From NCBI GenBank assembly GCA_900088475.1, contig FLMG01004242.1, positions 15,032-79,031 of the forward strand: 64,000 nucleotides of DNA. The letters run 5' to 3'. The stretch is from Hyphochytrium catenoides (lineage: Eukaryota; Sar; Hyphochytriomycetes; Hyphochytriales; Hyphochytriaceae). The position numbers were made by a program, and so were the translations under genes. Below are positions 1 through 11,801 of the stretch, piece by piece. Under the pieces are notes generated by a model that saw only the letters and a list, made by a program, of their open reading frames with translations, searched no databases and was not told the DNA's origin. Position 1 is the first letter of the stretch; every line of letters starts with the position of its first letter.

Positions 1-407
1 GCAACCAATCTACCGTTAGCGGCTATTCTGGACAGCCGCAGCCTTGATTTTGAAAGAGCTAGCCGTTGGGTTGGTTGCTCCTTGCTGTGGGACAAACCTT
101 GCAATCCTCTTGTCTCTGCACTGCTCGGGCTCCAGCCGCCACAACCCCAGTCCGCTGCTTCCTGTCCCGCTCAGTTGCTTCGTGTCTTCGGCTTCCCTGG
201 CTCCAGTTTCCGAAGCTTTGCTGGCAGCGTGCGTGCAGGCCGGAGATGGATCAGCGCTGACAATAATTGAGACTGAGAACCGGGATTACTAGAAGTGCTA
301 CAGAGGAGGAATCGTTCCGGGACAGTCATCTTGTCCCTGATCCCGCCCTCTAGGCCCGGATCCGCCTCGCTAACAGGTTTAAAGATTATTGAGCGACGCG
401 CCACAAG

Positions 408-3400
408 ATGGCAATGAAATGGATCTCAATCGGTGGGGATGCAGGGACAGGGGAGTCAAGTGTCATGAGGGTGCACGAGTAAGTTCAAGGTCTAACTCTA
501 CATGCTTTGTGAGACCATATAGCTAACAAGCGTCGTTTAATTCTTTGTCTTTGCCATTTGCCATGTGAAGAGAGACATCTCGCACCATTTTGTCGAAGCT
601 GGATCCATCACAACCGATGAATCTTATCGCGATTTTTGGCGCTGCTCGGCAGGGCAAATCTTTTCTAATGAATCTTCTCTCGGGGCAAGAGGTAACGTCA
701 GGCACACCTGAGAGGCGATAGCGCTAGAGCGCGAAGTATCTGCCATGATAGCATTTGTCCCAGGGGTAGGGGCGATGTGATAACTTGTTTAGTCCGTGAC
801 TCTGCTCCATTTATGGGCCGAGACTGACGAATGACGACGTGGTTTAATGTTCTTCTAAACAGGGCCTCTTCAAGATCTCAAACTCCAGAGAGCCCTGCAC
901 TCAGGGTGTGGACTTGTCAGGGTTCACAATGAATCTTGAGGAATTTAGTGCCCTTAACAACTGCATGCCGGTGAAGAAAACCAACATGAGGATTGGCTTC
1001 GTAGATGCGGAGGGACAGGGTGACCGTGATATCACTTGTATGTGCCCAAAATTTGTCAGTCCCATGCTTAAGGATCAGGCATTCCTGCCACATCTTACCA
1101 CTTGTCCATTCTTCTCAAGAGAGACGGTCTTTCATCTGTTCTCTCTCTACCTGTTCTCTCTACCTATTGTGCTCTTCACTGTCGTCATTGGTATCATTAA
1201 TCGCTCTCAACTGCGATACGCTTTATAGTCCTCTTTCTCTGACGTTTATATGACCTTCGCAGACGACTCTCGTCTGGTTACCCCGATTCTACTGGCCTCC
1301 AAGGCTGTCATATTTAACTGGAAAGATTCTCTTCAAGTGGACCGAATTCTCAACCTCCTGGCAGTTCTGGCTCGAGCCGCGCATGGCGTTGACGTTGGAG
1401 ATGAGGGCAAGCCTTTTGGGCACCTTCACATGTACGAGTAGCCGGCCAAACCTGACAGCAAAGGGAGGAGGGTAACTAAAGAGTTGGGCACGCCAGGAGC
1501 AGAGGTGGTAGGGTTAGTAGGTGACGTACGTCGTGACGATGAGGCGATAGAGCGAAAAGTTACGAGATCGTTGTGAAAGGTAAAGGATGGAATAGGGAGA
1601 GTGGGGTCAGCCGAGACCTCCAATTGAAAAATCGTATCGCGGCCTCCACCTAAGCCCCGCCCATCTCCCGTTAAGTCTCATGCTTTCTCTTATCCCTTAT
1701 CATTAGAATCTTTCGTGACTGGAACTTCGTAGATGGAACGCCGGATTCTGTCTTTGAGGACCTCTTTCGAAAGGAAAAGGGGAGAGGCTCTGAAGTTGCG
1801 GTTCGGAATCAAGCACGAGCAACCCTGCAAGAGTCGTTCCAGTCAATTACTGTCTGGCTTTTCCCTCCTCCCGTAGCTTCAACTAGGCAGTTGACAGAGA
1901 AGATATCATTTTCCATGCTACAGCCTCCTTTCCTCGCAAAATTGAAGGAACTCCGAGGATGCCTCTCATCTCAGCTGAGGGAGCCAACACTCTTTAATGG
2001 CAAAAGGCTTACGGGAAAGAGATTGAGGTAGATCCTCATTCCACGTTTGCTAGGTTTGATTTAATATCCACCTTCTGCGACATATCCACTCCTTGGCTAC
2101 GGTGCCAATCATTTTTAGCTGCCGTTGGAGATTCCGTAACACTGACAACTGGACTCCACTGCCTCCTTGCTTTTGCGCTTGCTTCTAGTCAACTGCTTCC
2201 CGCTCTAGTGGACGTCCTAAACAGCGACCAGGTCATTCTGCCCGAGCCCATCTTTGCTTCCATGCTAAAGGCAGAAGCAGACGGGCTTAGGCGCCAGATG
2301 ATAGAGGCTATTGAAAAAGAATGCCGCAGGCTGGAGAGAGATGGCCCACATGCAGATGCATACCTTAAGGAGGTTCTGGGAGCAATGTAAGGAGCAGCCA
2401 CGCCAGCTTTGGACAGGTTTTTCGCTCTTCCCAGCTGCCGTCCACATAAAAGTCCCTACTTTGCTCATATAGAATCTACTTACGCACTTGCGATTCCATC
2501 GAATCTACCTTGAACGTTTTGCTTCTCGCCGGCAGAGCCCTCGAACTTCCTTGTCTGATGGCACTTTTTAGGCTAGCTGCTGCGTTATCCAAGCTCAAAG
2601 AACAGCTGCAAGACTCCAATGTCGCGGACTCAGCAGACAAGATACTCACAGAACTTCAGAGTGACTGTGAGAGAGAAATTTCTGCGACTGTAAGAGCTAA
2701 TGCGCTTGCTCTTTCCGAAAAACTTCAACAGAAATCGGCTGAGGCTTCTAAGCTGATCGAAAGAGAACTTTCTTCCCTCGAAACACAACTTCCTCTTTCT
2801 CCAGATCGCCTTGAAAGCCTGGCCTCTACCGCATTAAGGAAAGGACTGGATCAGCTTGCAGAAGTCCCAGCGTCAGAGAGAGAGTTAAGGGACAGACAAA
2901 GCTCTCTTCGCTCAATGTTTGAAGAGAGACACTCTCGGTTGGTAGCACTGAACGAGAAGGCGCTCCAGGCGAAAAAGTATGAGCTCGAAAAGAGATTGAG
3001 GAAGGAGGAAAACGAGATGCGAAAGCTCAGCAAGAAAGTAGTTGAAGAAGAACTCTCTGCTGGCTCCCCACTTCTCCTTTCTTCTTTAGAAAAGAGGATC
3101 AAAGGCACCTTGGAGGAGAGAGTTGAAAGAGCCATAGAAGAAGCCGAGACAAGGAGTGAAGCAGGCTACCTTCAGGAGCAGCTCCGAGAGGTACTCAGCG
3201 CCATATTGTTGGACTGTCAAGAAAAGTATCTGGAGAGGGGGAGGGAAGCTGCTCTCTCCTCCGTGAGGGAGATGAAGAAGCACTTTGACGACAAGATCCG
3301 GAGAGAGATGGATCCTCTTCTCCCCATGTCCAAAGACGATTTGCAGAGGAAAACAGAGCAATACGAGAGAGATGTGAAGGGGTGGATGAAAGAGAAGCTT

Positions 3401-5382
3401 GAAGGCTGGAGTGTGGCAGAAAAGGACGTGCACGAGGTATTGGCTGCTGTCAGAGAGTACCTTGAGCAGGTAAGTAAGAGAAGAAGGAAAATGTAGGAGG
3501 ATTGGGATAGCGACTACTCTGATCACTCTTGGTCCATAACAAGGGAACAATCCTGGAGAATAGATGTCAAAAAGGGCTTAGAAGAAAAGGATGTTTCAGG
3601 GGAAGCATGAACTATGAGAGTCAGGAGTTCCTCTATTGTCTTTAGACCTCCTTGGCCATATCTGACTCCTCTAAATGACAGAAAAAGGAACATTACATTG
3701 AGAAGAACCAGCGGCTCTCGTCAGACTCCGCCCGCAGCAGAGACCAGAAGTTCTACGATGACTACGTGAAGCTCTTAAAGGGAAGGGTGGAAAGAGATCT
3801 CTTCCCGCTGCTGCCTGTGGGAGAGGAAGAGCTAAAAGGCTCTTATCAGGAAATATTTGAGGAGGGGTTCTCTTCCATCTCCCGCACGTTATCCCCATCA
3901 TCCTTCCTGCGCCAACCAAGCCTGCAGGACAGACTAAAGCAGGACATGGAGTCTACCTATATTCATCTTTTATTGAAGAACAGGTTGGCCTTCTCTTATC
4001 TACTCCGCTTCCCGCTCCAATTAGGCTGTTTACCCCTTGCTCTGTCTCGGTTCAGCTTAACTCTCTGTTATCTGGGATATCTTGATCGCTCTCATCGTGA
4101 ATGTTATCCAACCCTGGGGGATGGGAGCATGAACTGATGCGTTTAACCCTGCTATCCAGGAACATTATGGAGGAGCTCAAGGTGGCAGAATTGGCAGAAA
4201 GAGAGAAGCATCTTATAAGGGAACAAGAGAGGATCTCTCGCCTCTACAAGAAGGAGCAGGATGGTATGTTACTCATCGCTATCCTCACGCCTTGTTGGCC
4301 GCCTCTCTCGTCTAACGTCCCTTCTTTTCCCTACGTCTCTTCAATCATGGCGGGGAACAAGATTTGCAGCGCGTTGCTGGAACTCACATACAAGAAGCTC
4401 AAGCACTAACACAAGAGGTGGAGAGGCTCCGGCGTCAAATAGAATCTGAAAGATTAGAAAAAGAGGCGCTTATGCACAGAGCGGGAATAGAAAGAGAGAA
4501 TTTGAGACTCGCTGCAGAGAGAGAAAAGGCAGAACTTAGGGAGAGAGCGGAGAAGGAAAGGGAAAAGAGGAGCATAGCTGAGAAGGCTGCTAGAGACGCA
4601 GCAGAAGCGGCAGCACTCGCTGCGGCAGCGGCAGAGCAGGCCGTCCAGGACGCTATTCAGCCGCTCCCAGCCACAGAGGACATGGATGTGGAAGGTGCGA
4701 TGCCGCCTAAGAATGCCAAGCTTGATCGCTGCTCCATCAGAGAGCTACGGCCTTTCTTGAATCAAGCTCTCTGTATTGCTCTCCTTCTCAGTCGTCCTCT
4801 GTCCCCCTTTGTGACGCGTTTATCAGGTCCAGTTGCTTCGCAGTTGGTGGCTCATCACTCTTCCTTTCTCACGTTCCTGATGATAACCTTCTGTGTCATG
4901 TACAGAGAGCACCGAGTCTGAGTCTGGGAGACGCATTACAAAGAAGAGGAAGCCATTGACAAAGGTTGACCAGGCAGAGAACATTCCTCAGGCGCAACCC
5001 AAGGAAGATACGTCAGCCAAAAGGCAGACTTCAGCGAAGAAGAGAGGCCCTCCTGCAGCAGGTCCCATCTCTCTCTTCCACAATCTATGAGTGCTTCTGC
5101 CACCCGAGGCCTATTGTCTCGGGCATTATCTTACTTGCTAGCACTCACTCGCTACTCACGTCCTCTTCTGAAGCTTGCATCTAAAATGTGCCAAACACTG
5201 ACCTCTGTGCCCCTTCTTCAGCTGCAAAGCCCACTGCTAGGTCGTCGCGCCGCTCATTAGCTGCATCAAAGGAAGGCCCTAGCCCTGTGAAGCAGACTCT
5301 GGAAGAAGCTAGGGCAGCCGCCAAGGCGCTGATGGAAGAGAGAATCGCAGCTAGGGCGGCTTCTCTCAAGAAAAAGAAGTGA
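408..5382 (+). CDS. GBP-like large GTPase with long coiled-coil and basic C-terminal tail (about 12 exons)
   Basis: The protein resembles guanylate-binding proteins (dynamin-superfamily GTPases that bind and hydrolyse GTP and self-assemble). Exons supported by matching frame and GT/AG sites are 408-478, 571-691, 863-1037, 1263-1431, 1707-2027, 2189-2386, about 2536-3469, 3682-3983, 4160-4263, from 4362, about 4905-5061 and 5222-5382. The G1 loop reads GAARQGKSFLMN, matching the GBP form GxxRxGKS(F/Y)LMN. A switch-I-like PCTQGV, a G3-like FVDAEGQGD and a guanine-specificity RD in IFRDW follow in order. After the GTPase domain come about 300 residues of charged helix, then an Arg/Glu coiled coil, an Ala-rich run and Lys/Arg clusters (KKRK near 4944, KKKK at the end) that could be nuclear-localisation signals. 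No CaaX box is seen. The ATG at 408 was chosen because it splices in frame into the G1 exon. The donor near 4770 is unclear. GBPs are best known from animal and plant immunity; the role in a protist is unknown. Confidence 0.82.
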
Positions 5383-5663
5383 GGAAGCAAGCAAAGCTTA
5401 GGTACATCGAGGAGGAGGGCTATGGGTAATGAGAGAATGAGAGGATGTTCTATTTAGCAGCCCTAAGAGGTGCAAAGAGCAGATGATAGACCGAAGAGCT
5501 AGATCGTCTAGGGTTTATGTGTAACAGGAGGAAGAGAGAGGTCTCTTTCTCCTTTGTTACCTTTATACACGTCTTTGCCAGCCAGGATCGGTCTATCAAC
5601 TCGATGTCTATACTACAGAGGTCGTGCTGACACTCTCTTCTATAACCTATGCACATCGACTCT

Positions 5664-8600
5664 CTATAACTTCTTTCCTTTAATGATCTCATTTTTGCCT
5701 TCCTTTCTTCGTCTTTCTTCATCCCAATCCCTTCGTCTCGCTCTTGAACTCTGGGAAGCTTTCTGGAGGAGAACGGATTGCTCCTGGAGCTTTCTTAAAA
5801 GGAGCTGTTTTTCCCTCGAGAATGCCATTTCCTTCTCCTTGAGAAGCTCCTCTGCCCGTTTCCGTCGTAGCGCTTCCTCATCTTTGCACCTCCTCAATTC
5901 GTCCTTGAGCACTCTGCACTCCGCTTGCGCCACCAGCAGGGAGTCCGGCTGAAAGGGAACATAGAAAGTGAGAAACGATTCGCGTTGTGAGGAAGATTCA
6001 AGAGTGGAGATGAGGGAGGACATGCGTAAGTAACAGGCACAGTATTTCCTAGATGGGCTGCAGTTCTCAATACAGAGGAGCTGCTCCTAAGTCAGTCAGG
6101 GGCGGACCATACTTGCGTATCTAACTGCTTTCGTAGAGCCGCATTTTCCCTCCGTAAAGCCTGGAGATCGTCTGTTTCCTCTCTCGCTACCTCTCTACTG
6201 TGCAAAGTGAAAGAGAGCGATGAAGATACAGCGCCTGGGGCACCATCAGACTCTTCGTCAGAAGTGAGTAACCAAGGGTTCGACGCTTCCAGCTCGATCT
6301 TCTGCTTAGCCTTTCCTCCTCTCTTATCCTCTGCTAAGATACGGCCAGGCTTCCGTTTGCGTCCTCTTAGTGGAGAGGAAAGGAGAAAGCTGCTCTCGGA
6401 CTCAACTATCCGATCTGGTCGCGATTCTCCAGGCTTCTAAACGAGAGGAAAGAACGCATGAAGAATGTTAGAGAGATAAACAGCATCCCCAAACAGGTAC
6501 ACTGGGTATTGCGCTTACCGGCTCCTCACTGATGCTTCTGATGGCGCTCACCAGCTCCTTCTTCTCTTCTTGGAGCTGCTCAATTATCTGTTCCTTCTCT
6601 CTTACTAGCTGCCTGCAGCTCTGGAGCTCAACCTAGCAGAGTCCCACAAGCACATGACATAAACATTCCATACGGTGGGTATACCACTGAAGAACCGAAG
6701 GGGAGCGAGAACGGGAAGAAGCGATTGAAAGAAAGACAGATATGAGCAATGGCCTTGAGCTGATTGTGGAAGAGGAAGAGGCGAGCAAGAAAACGGTGAA
6801 GCCTTTACACCTACAGCTATGGCATTCCTCTCCTGCAGAGCCTCTGAGGAGGTAGCATAGGCCGCCCCACATTCCTGCGCCAAGCTCTCATAGGATTTCA
6901 TAACCAATCTGCGATCGTTCTCTGCTCTCTCTAATTGCCCTTTCCATCCCTGCATCTCCTTGAGCTCTTCCTCCCACTGCCTCCTTTGCAGCTCATCTTC
7001 CTCTTTCTCTCTTAGCAGCTTTGTAACTGCTTCCATCAGCAAGTGGTTATCGCTTCGGAGTTCCTTGATAGTAGTCCAGAGCAACGTTTCTTTAGTTCTG
7101 TCTTCGAGGGTCGGTCTGTCTGAAACTTCTTGTCTTCTTTTGTCTACATGCAAAAGCAGAGGAGATAGGGGTTGATGGGGTGATGTTCCAGTTGTCCGGT
7201 GCGTCGGAGGTGATGGGTGACGATCTGTCGAAGCCTTCTTAGGAGAGAGAGCTCTTGAAGAAGTTATTTGAGTCCTAGGACTAAGCCACCCATAGACCGT
7301 TGGAAGGCTTTGGCGATAGGAAGGAGATAGAGAGGGAGAGAGGACTACAGGAGAAGACAGCCTGGGGATTTCCCTTTTCTCGTGGCTGATTGTAGGTGTA
7401 GCTGACGTTCCGGAAGGCGTGGGTGAGGATTGCCATCTTGAGAAGTTGTGGACACCTTCGCTAGAGTCGGGACCATTGGTGACCCTTAATTCTCGCGCGG
7501 AATAGGTGGAGGGTGCTGTCTGTTGAGAGATGGATCTCTCCTCTCCATCGACCCTCAATCTAGCCTTTTCTTGAACCGCTAGTGCATGCGACGACAGGGC
7601 TGTAGAAAGAGAGCGAGATGAAGAAGCGGCGGAGCTTGTAGATTGCTTTGTATCGACTGATATCTTGTCGGGGTTTCCTTGCTGAATACAAATTTTAGGA
7701 GAGGCCGGTGGTGATCGTGGCATGTGCGAGCTCTCTCTAGACTTATCGTCTACCAGGGGCACTACCATGCAGATGGAAAGCGATTAAAAACAATAGAACC
7801 AGAGATGGCGAACACACACATTGTTCTGACCTGCAACCCCTCCTACCAATGGACTATCCCTGCAGAAGGGAGAAGGCACAGACCGGGCTAGGGATGTGCG
7901 CCTAGGACTAAGGCTACGAGCTCTTCGGGTGCCGCCTAAGTCAAAAGATGCTCTTTTTGTAGACTGCTTCTTGGCCCCTCTGCTCTCTCCTTGGGCAGGC
8001 TCGAAAAGGGGTCTGGCTGTATTGGAAGGTCCAGGAACTCCCTGCTCCTCAGATAGCTGTTCATCACCATGACTTGAGCTCCCTTCATAGAGATTGGGTC
8101 CCTTGCCCTGCCATATACTACTTAGTTAGACAGCCAGGCTTTCAGATACGCTTAAATGTCAGCAAGTGTTCTTCCAAAGAAGGTGCCTCTACACTAGGCG
8201 AATTCTGGTTGTTGAAAGCTTTACGATGTACTATAACACACCCTTGGCGTCGCCGAACATGAATGACCACACCTTACCTGATCAATCGCAAGTCGCTGGT
8301 CGTGCTCTTCAGCCATCTGCTCATTCCTAATACTACTTTGCGATAGTCCCTTGAACTTGATCGCATAAGTCATGACGTTCTGAGCCGCCTTACGACGGAA
8401 GTTGGCGAGCTTTTCTTACCTCTTGTGGGGACGAAGGAGAACAGTCTAGAGGAGCATCAGAGTGAGGAACAGGGTGCTCTGTATGGCTCACACTGATAGG
8501 TTCAGCACTTGGCCTCTCGGTCCTTTCAAGGTTCTCCATCTCTGAACTCTCTGTGGAACGGTCATCTGCTGTCTTCTTCTCCTCAATCACCTCCGCCTCT

Positions 8601-8955
8601 TCGTGGTGTTCGACTTCTACTCGCCCAATCTTGACGACCTTGCAGAAATTCACTGGGTACTTCGCCAGACAGGTGAGGACAAGTTAACAAACTTACGTCA
8701 GGCTCTACCAACTGGGCCACTTGAGTACCCTCTTCTGCTCCTGAGAATGGGATCTCCCCTGCGGAGAAGAACCGAACCTGTGGTTGGCTCAACCCTAGAA
8801 ATAGTAGTGTGAGTACTTGCGAACGATAGTGGCATAAGCAAAATTTATAAGGAAGGGCGAGTCTTCGAAGGCCCTTATTCTGATGGGAAGAGCGTCACAG
8901 AGCAGAGAGTTATCTTACGGGAGGGAGAGGGTGCGTTAGAAGGAGAGTACGGGTT
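5664..8955 (-). CDS. Coiled-coil protein of unknown function with Ser/Pro-rich middle; 5' end unresolved
   Basis: I do not recognise this family. Exons that join in frame on the minus strand run from a 37-bp exon (8955-8919) through 8813-8697, 8659-8420, 8388-8279, about 8098-7834, an exon from about 7757 to 6826, about 6636-6520, about 6440-6115 and 5950-5664. The product starts acidic (EEAEVIEEKK), passes through a Ser/Pro/Arg-rich region with SPR-type motifs around 7.3-8.0 kb, and ends in two long charged coiled coils: LREKEEDELQRRQWEEEL near 7.0 kb, and RRKRAEELLKEKEMAF near 5.85 kb. It ends with a basic IIKGKKL. The composition suits a structural, centrosomal or cytoskeletal protein, but that is inference only. 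Two introns are exceptionally short (31 and 37 nt). The upstream coiled-coil gene on the same strand begins at 11097 and could be the 5' part of this gene; I could not find an in-frame join. Confidence 0.6.
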
Positions 8956-9051
8956 CTGGGATGATATCAGTGACACAAAGAGATACTGCATAGCATAACG
9001 TGACGCTCTGACGATATTTGGTTCAAGCATTAACCTGAATATATGACTGGC

Positions 9052-9200
9052 TTCAAGGTGACTGGGAAAGGCAGACCCTCTTTCCGTGCTTCGCCTTCAG
9101 CTAGTCGCCCATCTAAAGGGCTTGCAATAGAGTGTAAGCTCTGTAGCCTGGATGACATTGTTGGGGATAACGCTTGCGGCCATGGCGCTGTCGATCTAAG
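9052..9200 (-). CDS. Possible exon linking or ending the two minus-strand coiled-coil loci
   Basis: After an acceptor (cttag) at about 9201, one frame stays open to a donor at about 9051. It gives a Ser/Pro-rich peptide that includes PTMSSRLQSLHS and RKEGLPFPVTLKPV. A second frame, which would follow phase-0 splicing from the exon ending at 9247, reaches a TGA near 9104 and would end the upstream gene. The phases of the flanking exons do not settle which is right. It is recorded because it decides whether 5.7-11.1 kb holds one gene or two. Confidence 0.35.
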
Positions 9201-9246
9201 TCCAAGGTACAGAATCAGTTATGTATGCAGATGCGGAGATACAAAC

Positions 9247-11097
9247 CTGAGGGCAGTCAGCTCTGTGAGGAGGGTTAGATAAAGGCGATGGTTCGTACAT
9301 CGGTTCCCTGGGTCTTGGCGACAGAGCCATTTCCTCATCACTAGACTCATCAAGTTGCATCGGCTCAGTTCCCTGTACGAGAGTAGACAGAGAGAATGAG
9401 TTAGACCAAATTCAAATGTAGCACAGCCAAAAGTAGAGCAAAGATGAAGGGTTACGGAACAACGTCTCCGTAAGGAACGGTGAGAAACGCACAGAAGATC
9501 CGGCGGTTTCAACCCTGCAGGAGAACCTGAAGGCTTGGTAAGTCCAAAGCCCCACTGTGCGACCACTCCTCCCCATCAAGTGTCAAATCTGACGGAGTGT
9601 CTGCGCTCTCGGTCTGTGTCTGCTCACATCTACAACCGTTAAGAAGTGCCACGTTGTAAGGAATTGAGAAACAGAGAGGGAACACCTATCAAAGACCAAA
9701 GAATGGATCTACTGACCGTCGTATGGGGTCAAGCGATGAAGAGAGAGACATGGGTGCCGTGCTGACACTGCCAGTCTGAGATATTTCCGTGCCATCGGCA
9801 GTAGTTCTAAACTGAGCCCTACCCAATCAGCAGAGAACCCTGTGAGCTTCACATGGAGTCGAATGGCAGCAAAGATCGCATGGAAGCAAGAGAATGAAGA
9901 CAGAAGACGCATGCAACATACAGGATAACAGTCCTTCCCCAGAGCGCCAATATCGCCTTTTAAGTAAGGCTGAAAAAGTGCATCAGTATGAGACGGGCAT
10001 TGCTGCCAAAGGTACCTGATGGCATCATTCTCTTGCTCCAGTTGCGCCAGACGTTCGGTCAACTCCTTTACGGCTTGACGGTAACCTTCTTGCTCCCCAC
10101 TTGTCTCCTCTTTGGTGGCCGCCAGAGATGCTTGAAGCTCGGTGATGACGCCAGTCAGGAATGCAATCTTCTTCTCTTTCTCGTCAATGCGTTCTCTAGC
10201 CCGTCCCGTAGGCGCTCTTTCTACCTGTCTTCTTTCAGCTTTATCTTTTCTATATAATGCGTTATATTTGTCCTTGAGCTCCGCCAGAGCGATTCGATCT
10301 CTCTCTTGCTGTTGTGCCACAATCTTAAGGTGCCTCTCGTACTCTTGGGCCTTCTCTTCTGAGCGTCGATAGGCTTCTTCTTTCTCTCTCACCTTCTTCT
10401 CAAGCTTTCTAAGTCCCCTAAATGGAGGAAGGATCCATTTTATTCAAGAGGCGATTGTACGACGACATACTAATGGTATGTCTTGATCCATAGACGAGCT
10501 TAACTTCAACAATAAAGGCAGCACGGAATGTGATCTTGGGCGAGTCCACAAAATAACATGTAGCAATGAGCCGTCACAAAGGTTTAGGCTTGCCGAAGCA
10601 AGGATGAGTGCACACCGGTCGCTAAACTTACGTTTCTAGCTGCCTTCTTCTCTCCTCCGCTCTTGCTAGATTCTTGGCACTTTCAACTTCCTTCTTGGTA
10701 AGGATTGAGTCAAGGGTTGAGAGATCTCTAAGATATACCTTCCGCTCCTAAGATCGTAAGGAGTAGGCGTGGACACGAGTAAGGATGTAAGATGGCGGTA
10801 CGACGAGAAGGACAGAGGGCGTGACGTCGTCGCAAGGATACGCCAGCACACCAAAGAGGTAAAAGTAACTAGAACGACCGCAGAAGCTTAAACAAATATC
10901 CCTGGTCTCCATTGAGGTAAAAGCACTTCATAGGGCCAGTGGTGAAGTCTGTCAAGAGATAGATATGCCGCTTGCCTCACGTGTACCTCTTCAAAGCACC
11001 TCTGAATGGCCCCAACAGCAGTCCTGGGGCTCCCTGGGTGAGGTCGGACCACCAGACTCCGGCTGTTAATAGAAGACTTCTGTCTCGTTGACAACAT
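9247..11097 (-). CDS. Coiled-coil protein of unknown function (possibly the N-terminal part of the next locus)
   Basis: The start ATG at 11097-11095 opens an exon ending CFEE at a GTACAC donor. It joins in phase to KEVESAKNLARAEERRRQ (about 10688-10632), then to a long exon (about 10417-9931) whose first part is almost pure heptad-type coiled coil, for example RKLEKKVREKEEAYRR and ELTERLAQLEQENDAIRYL. Small exons follow: TGSVSTAPMSLSSSLD, then CEQTQTESADTPSDL, then EPMQLDESSDEEMALSPRPR. These give an acidic, Ser/Pro-rich stretch with likely phosphorylation sites. All joins listed keep frame. No catalytic motif is seen and I assign no family. It lies on the same strand as, and directly upstream of, the coiled-coil locus at 5.7-9.0 kb, and the style of sequence is similar. 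Confidence 0.55.
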
Positions 11098-11801
11098 AGT
11101 ACTCAGAGTTGGTCAGCCCAGCCCTTCCTCGGCACAGCCCACACTACCAGGCATACTGTGCTCTTTGAGAGGCAATTGGCCATCGAATGATGACCGGTTC
11201 TCTTTCAGTCGGACTTGCTGGTACTAGAGCCGGAGTCCTCCCCCATTACTCCTAAAGAGAAGTGGCATGAAATCCTGGCTGTGTCGACAAAAGGTCAGTT
11301 GCCATATCCCTTTAACAGGTCTTAGAACTATTGTTTAGATGCGCGACGGTTGAGAAGAGGGACACGCTCTCGGAAAGAATCGAGGGGCCGAAAGAATAAA
11401 GATGCATCTCAAGTCACTCTAAGATAGAAGAAGCTAATAGAAGTACCGCCAAAGGACGGACAGCAATGCCTGATACCCGTTGACTAGTGCCTTATGGCCG
11501 ATGACTAGTGCCCGATGGCCGATGAGCCGATGAGCCGATGAGCCGATGAGCCGATGAGGCTGAAGCTTGGAGGTTTCGATCAACAGATGAGAACAACAAA
11601 AGTTTGTAATCCCGCGCAAGGTAGCGGCTAACGTTTAGAATCACGCTCACTCTTGTAGTTATCATACTTTAAGATCCAAGGGCTTTATGTCGCTTGGGTC
11701 CCTTTAGGTATATTTTCAAACACAAGGACTTGAAGGCCCTCAGTATCAATCAGAGTTTGAGAGGATGGAGGTGGAGCTGCGATGACGAAGATTTTCTGAA
11801 G
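11098..11801. other. Intergenic spacer between divergent coiled-coil gene and NUP85
   Basis: No convincing exon was found on either strand. The stretch should hold the promoter of the minus-strand coiled-coil gene (starting at 11097) and the unresolved 5' end of NUP85. The only distinctive structure is the tandem repeat at 11481-11554. Confidence 0.5.
11481..11554. repeat. Small compound tandem repeat (two 21-mers, then four 8-mers)
   Basis: Two near-identical 21-bp units (tgactagtgcc, then ttatggccga or cgatggccga) are followed by four perfect copies of tgagccga. The 8-mers probably arose from the end of the 21-mer by slippage. It lies in the spacer upstream of NUP85 and is not in a coding exon. 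Confidence 0.85.

Noticed and set aside
408-480. GGDAGTGES near the GBP N-terminus as a second P-loop
   Set aside because: The key Lys is replaced by Glu and the true GBP G1 loop follows in the next exon; the resemblance is fortuitous.
11481-11554. CRISPR-like array
   Set aside because: Units are 8 and 21 bp with no spacers, in a eukaryotic genome; this is a minisatellite.
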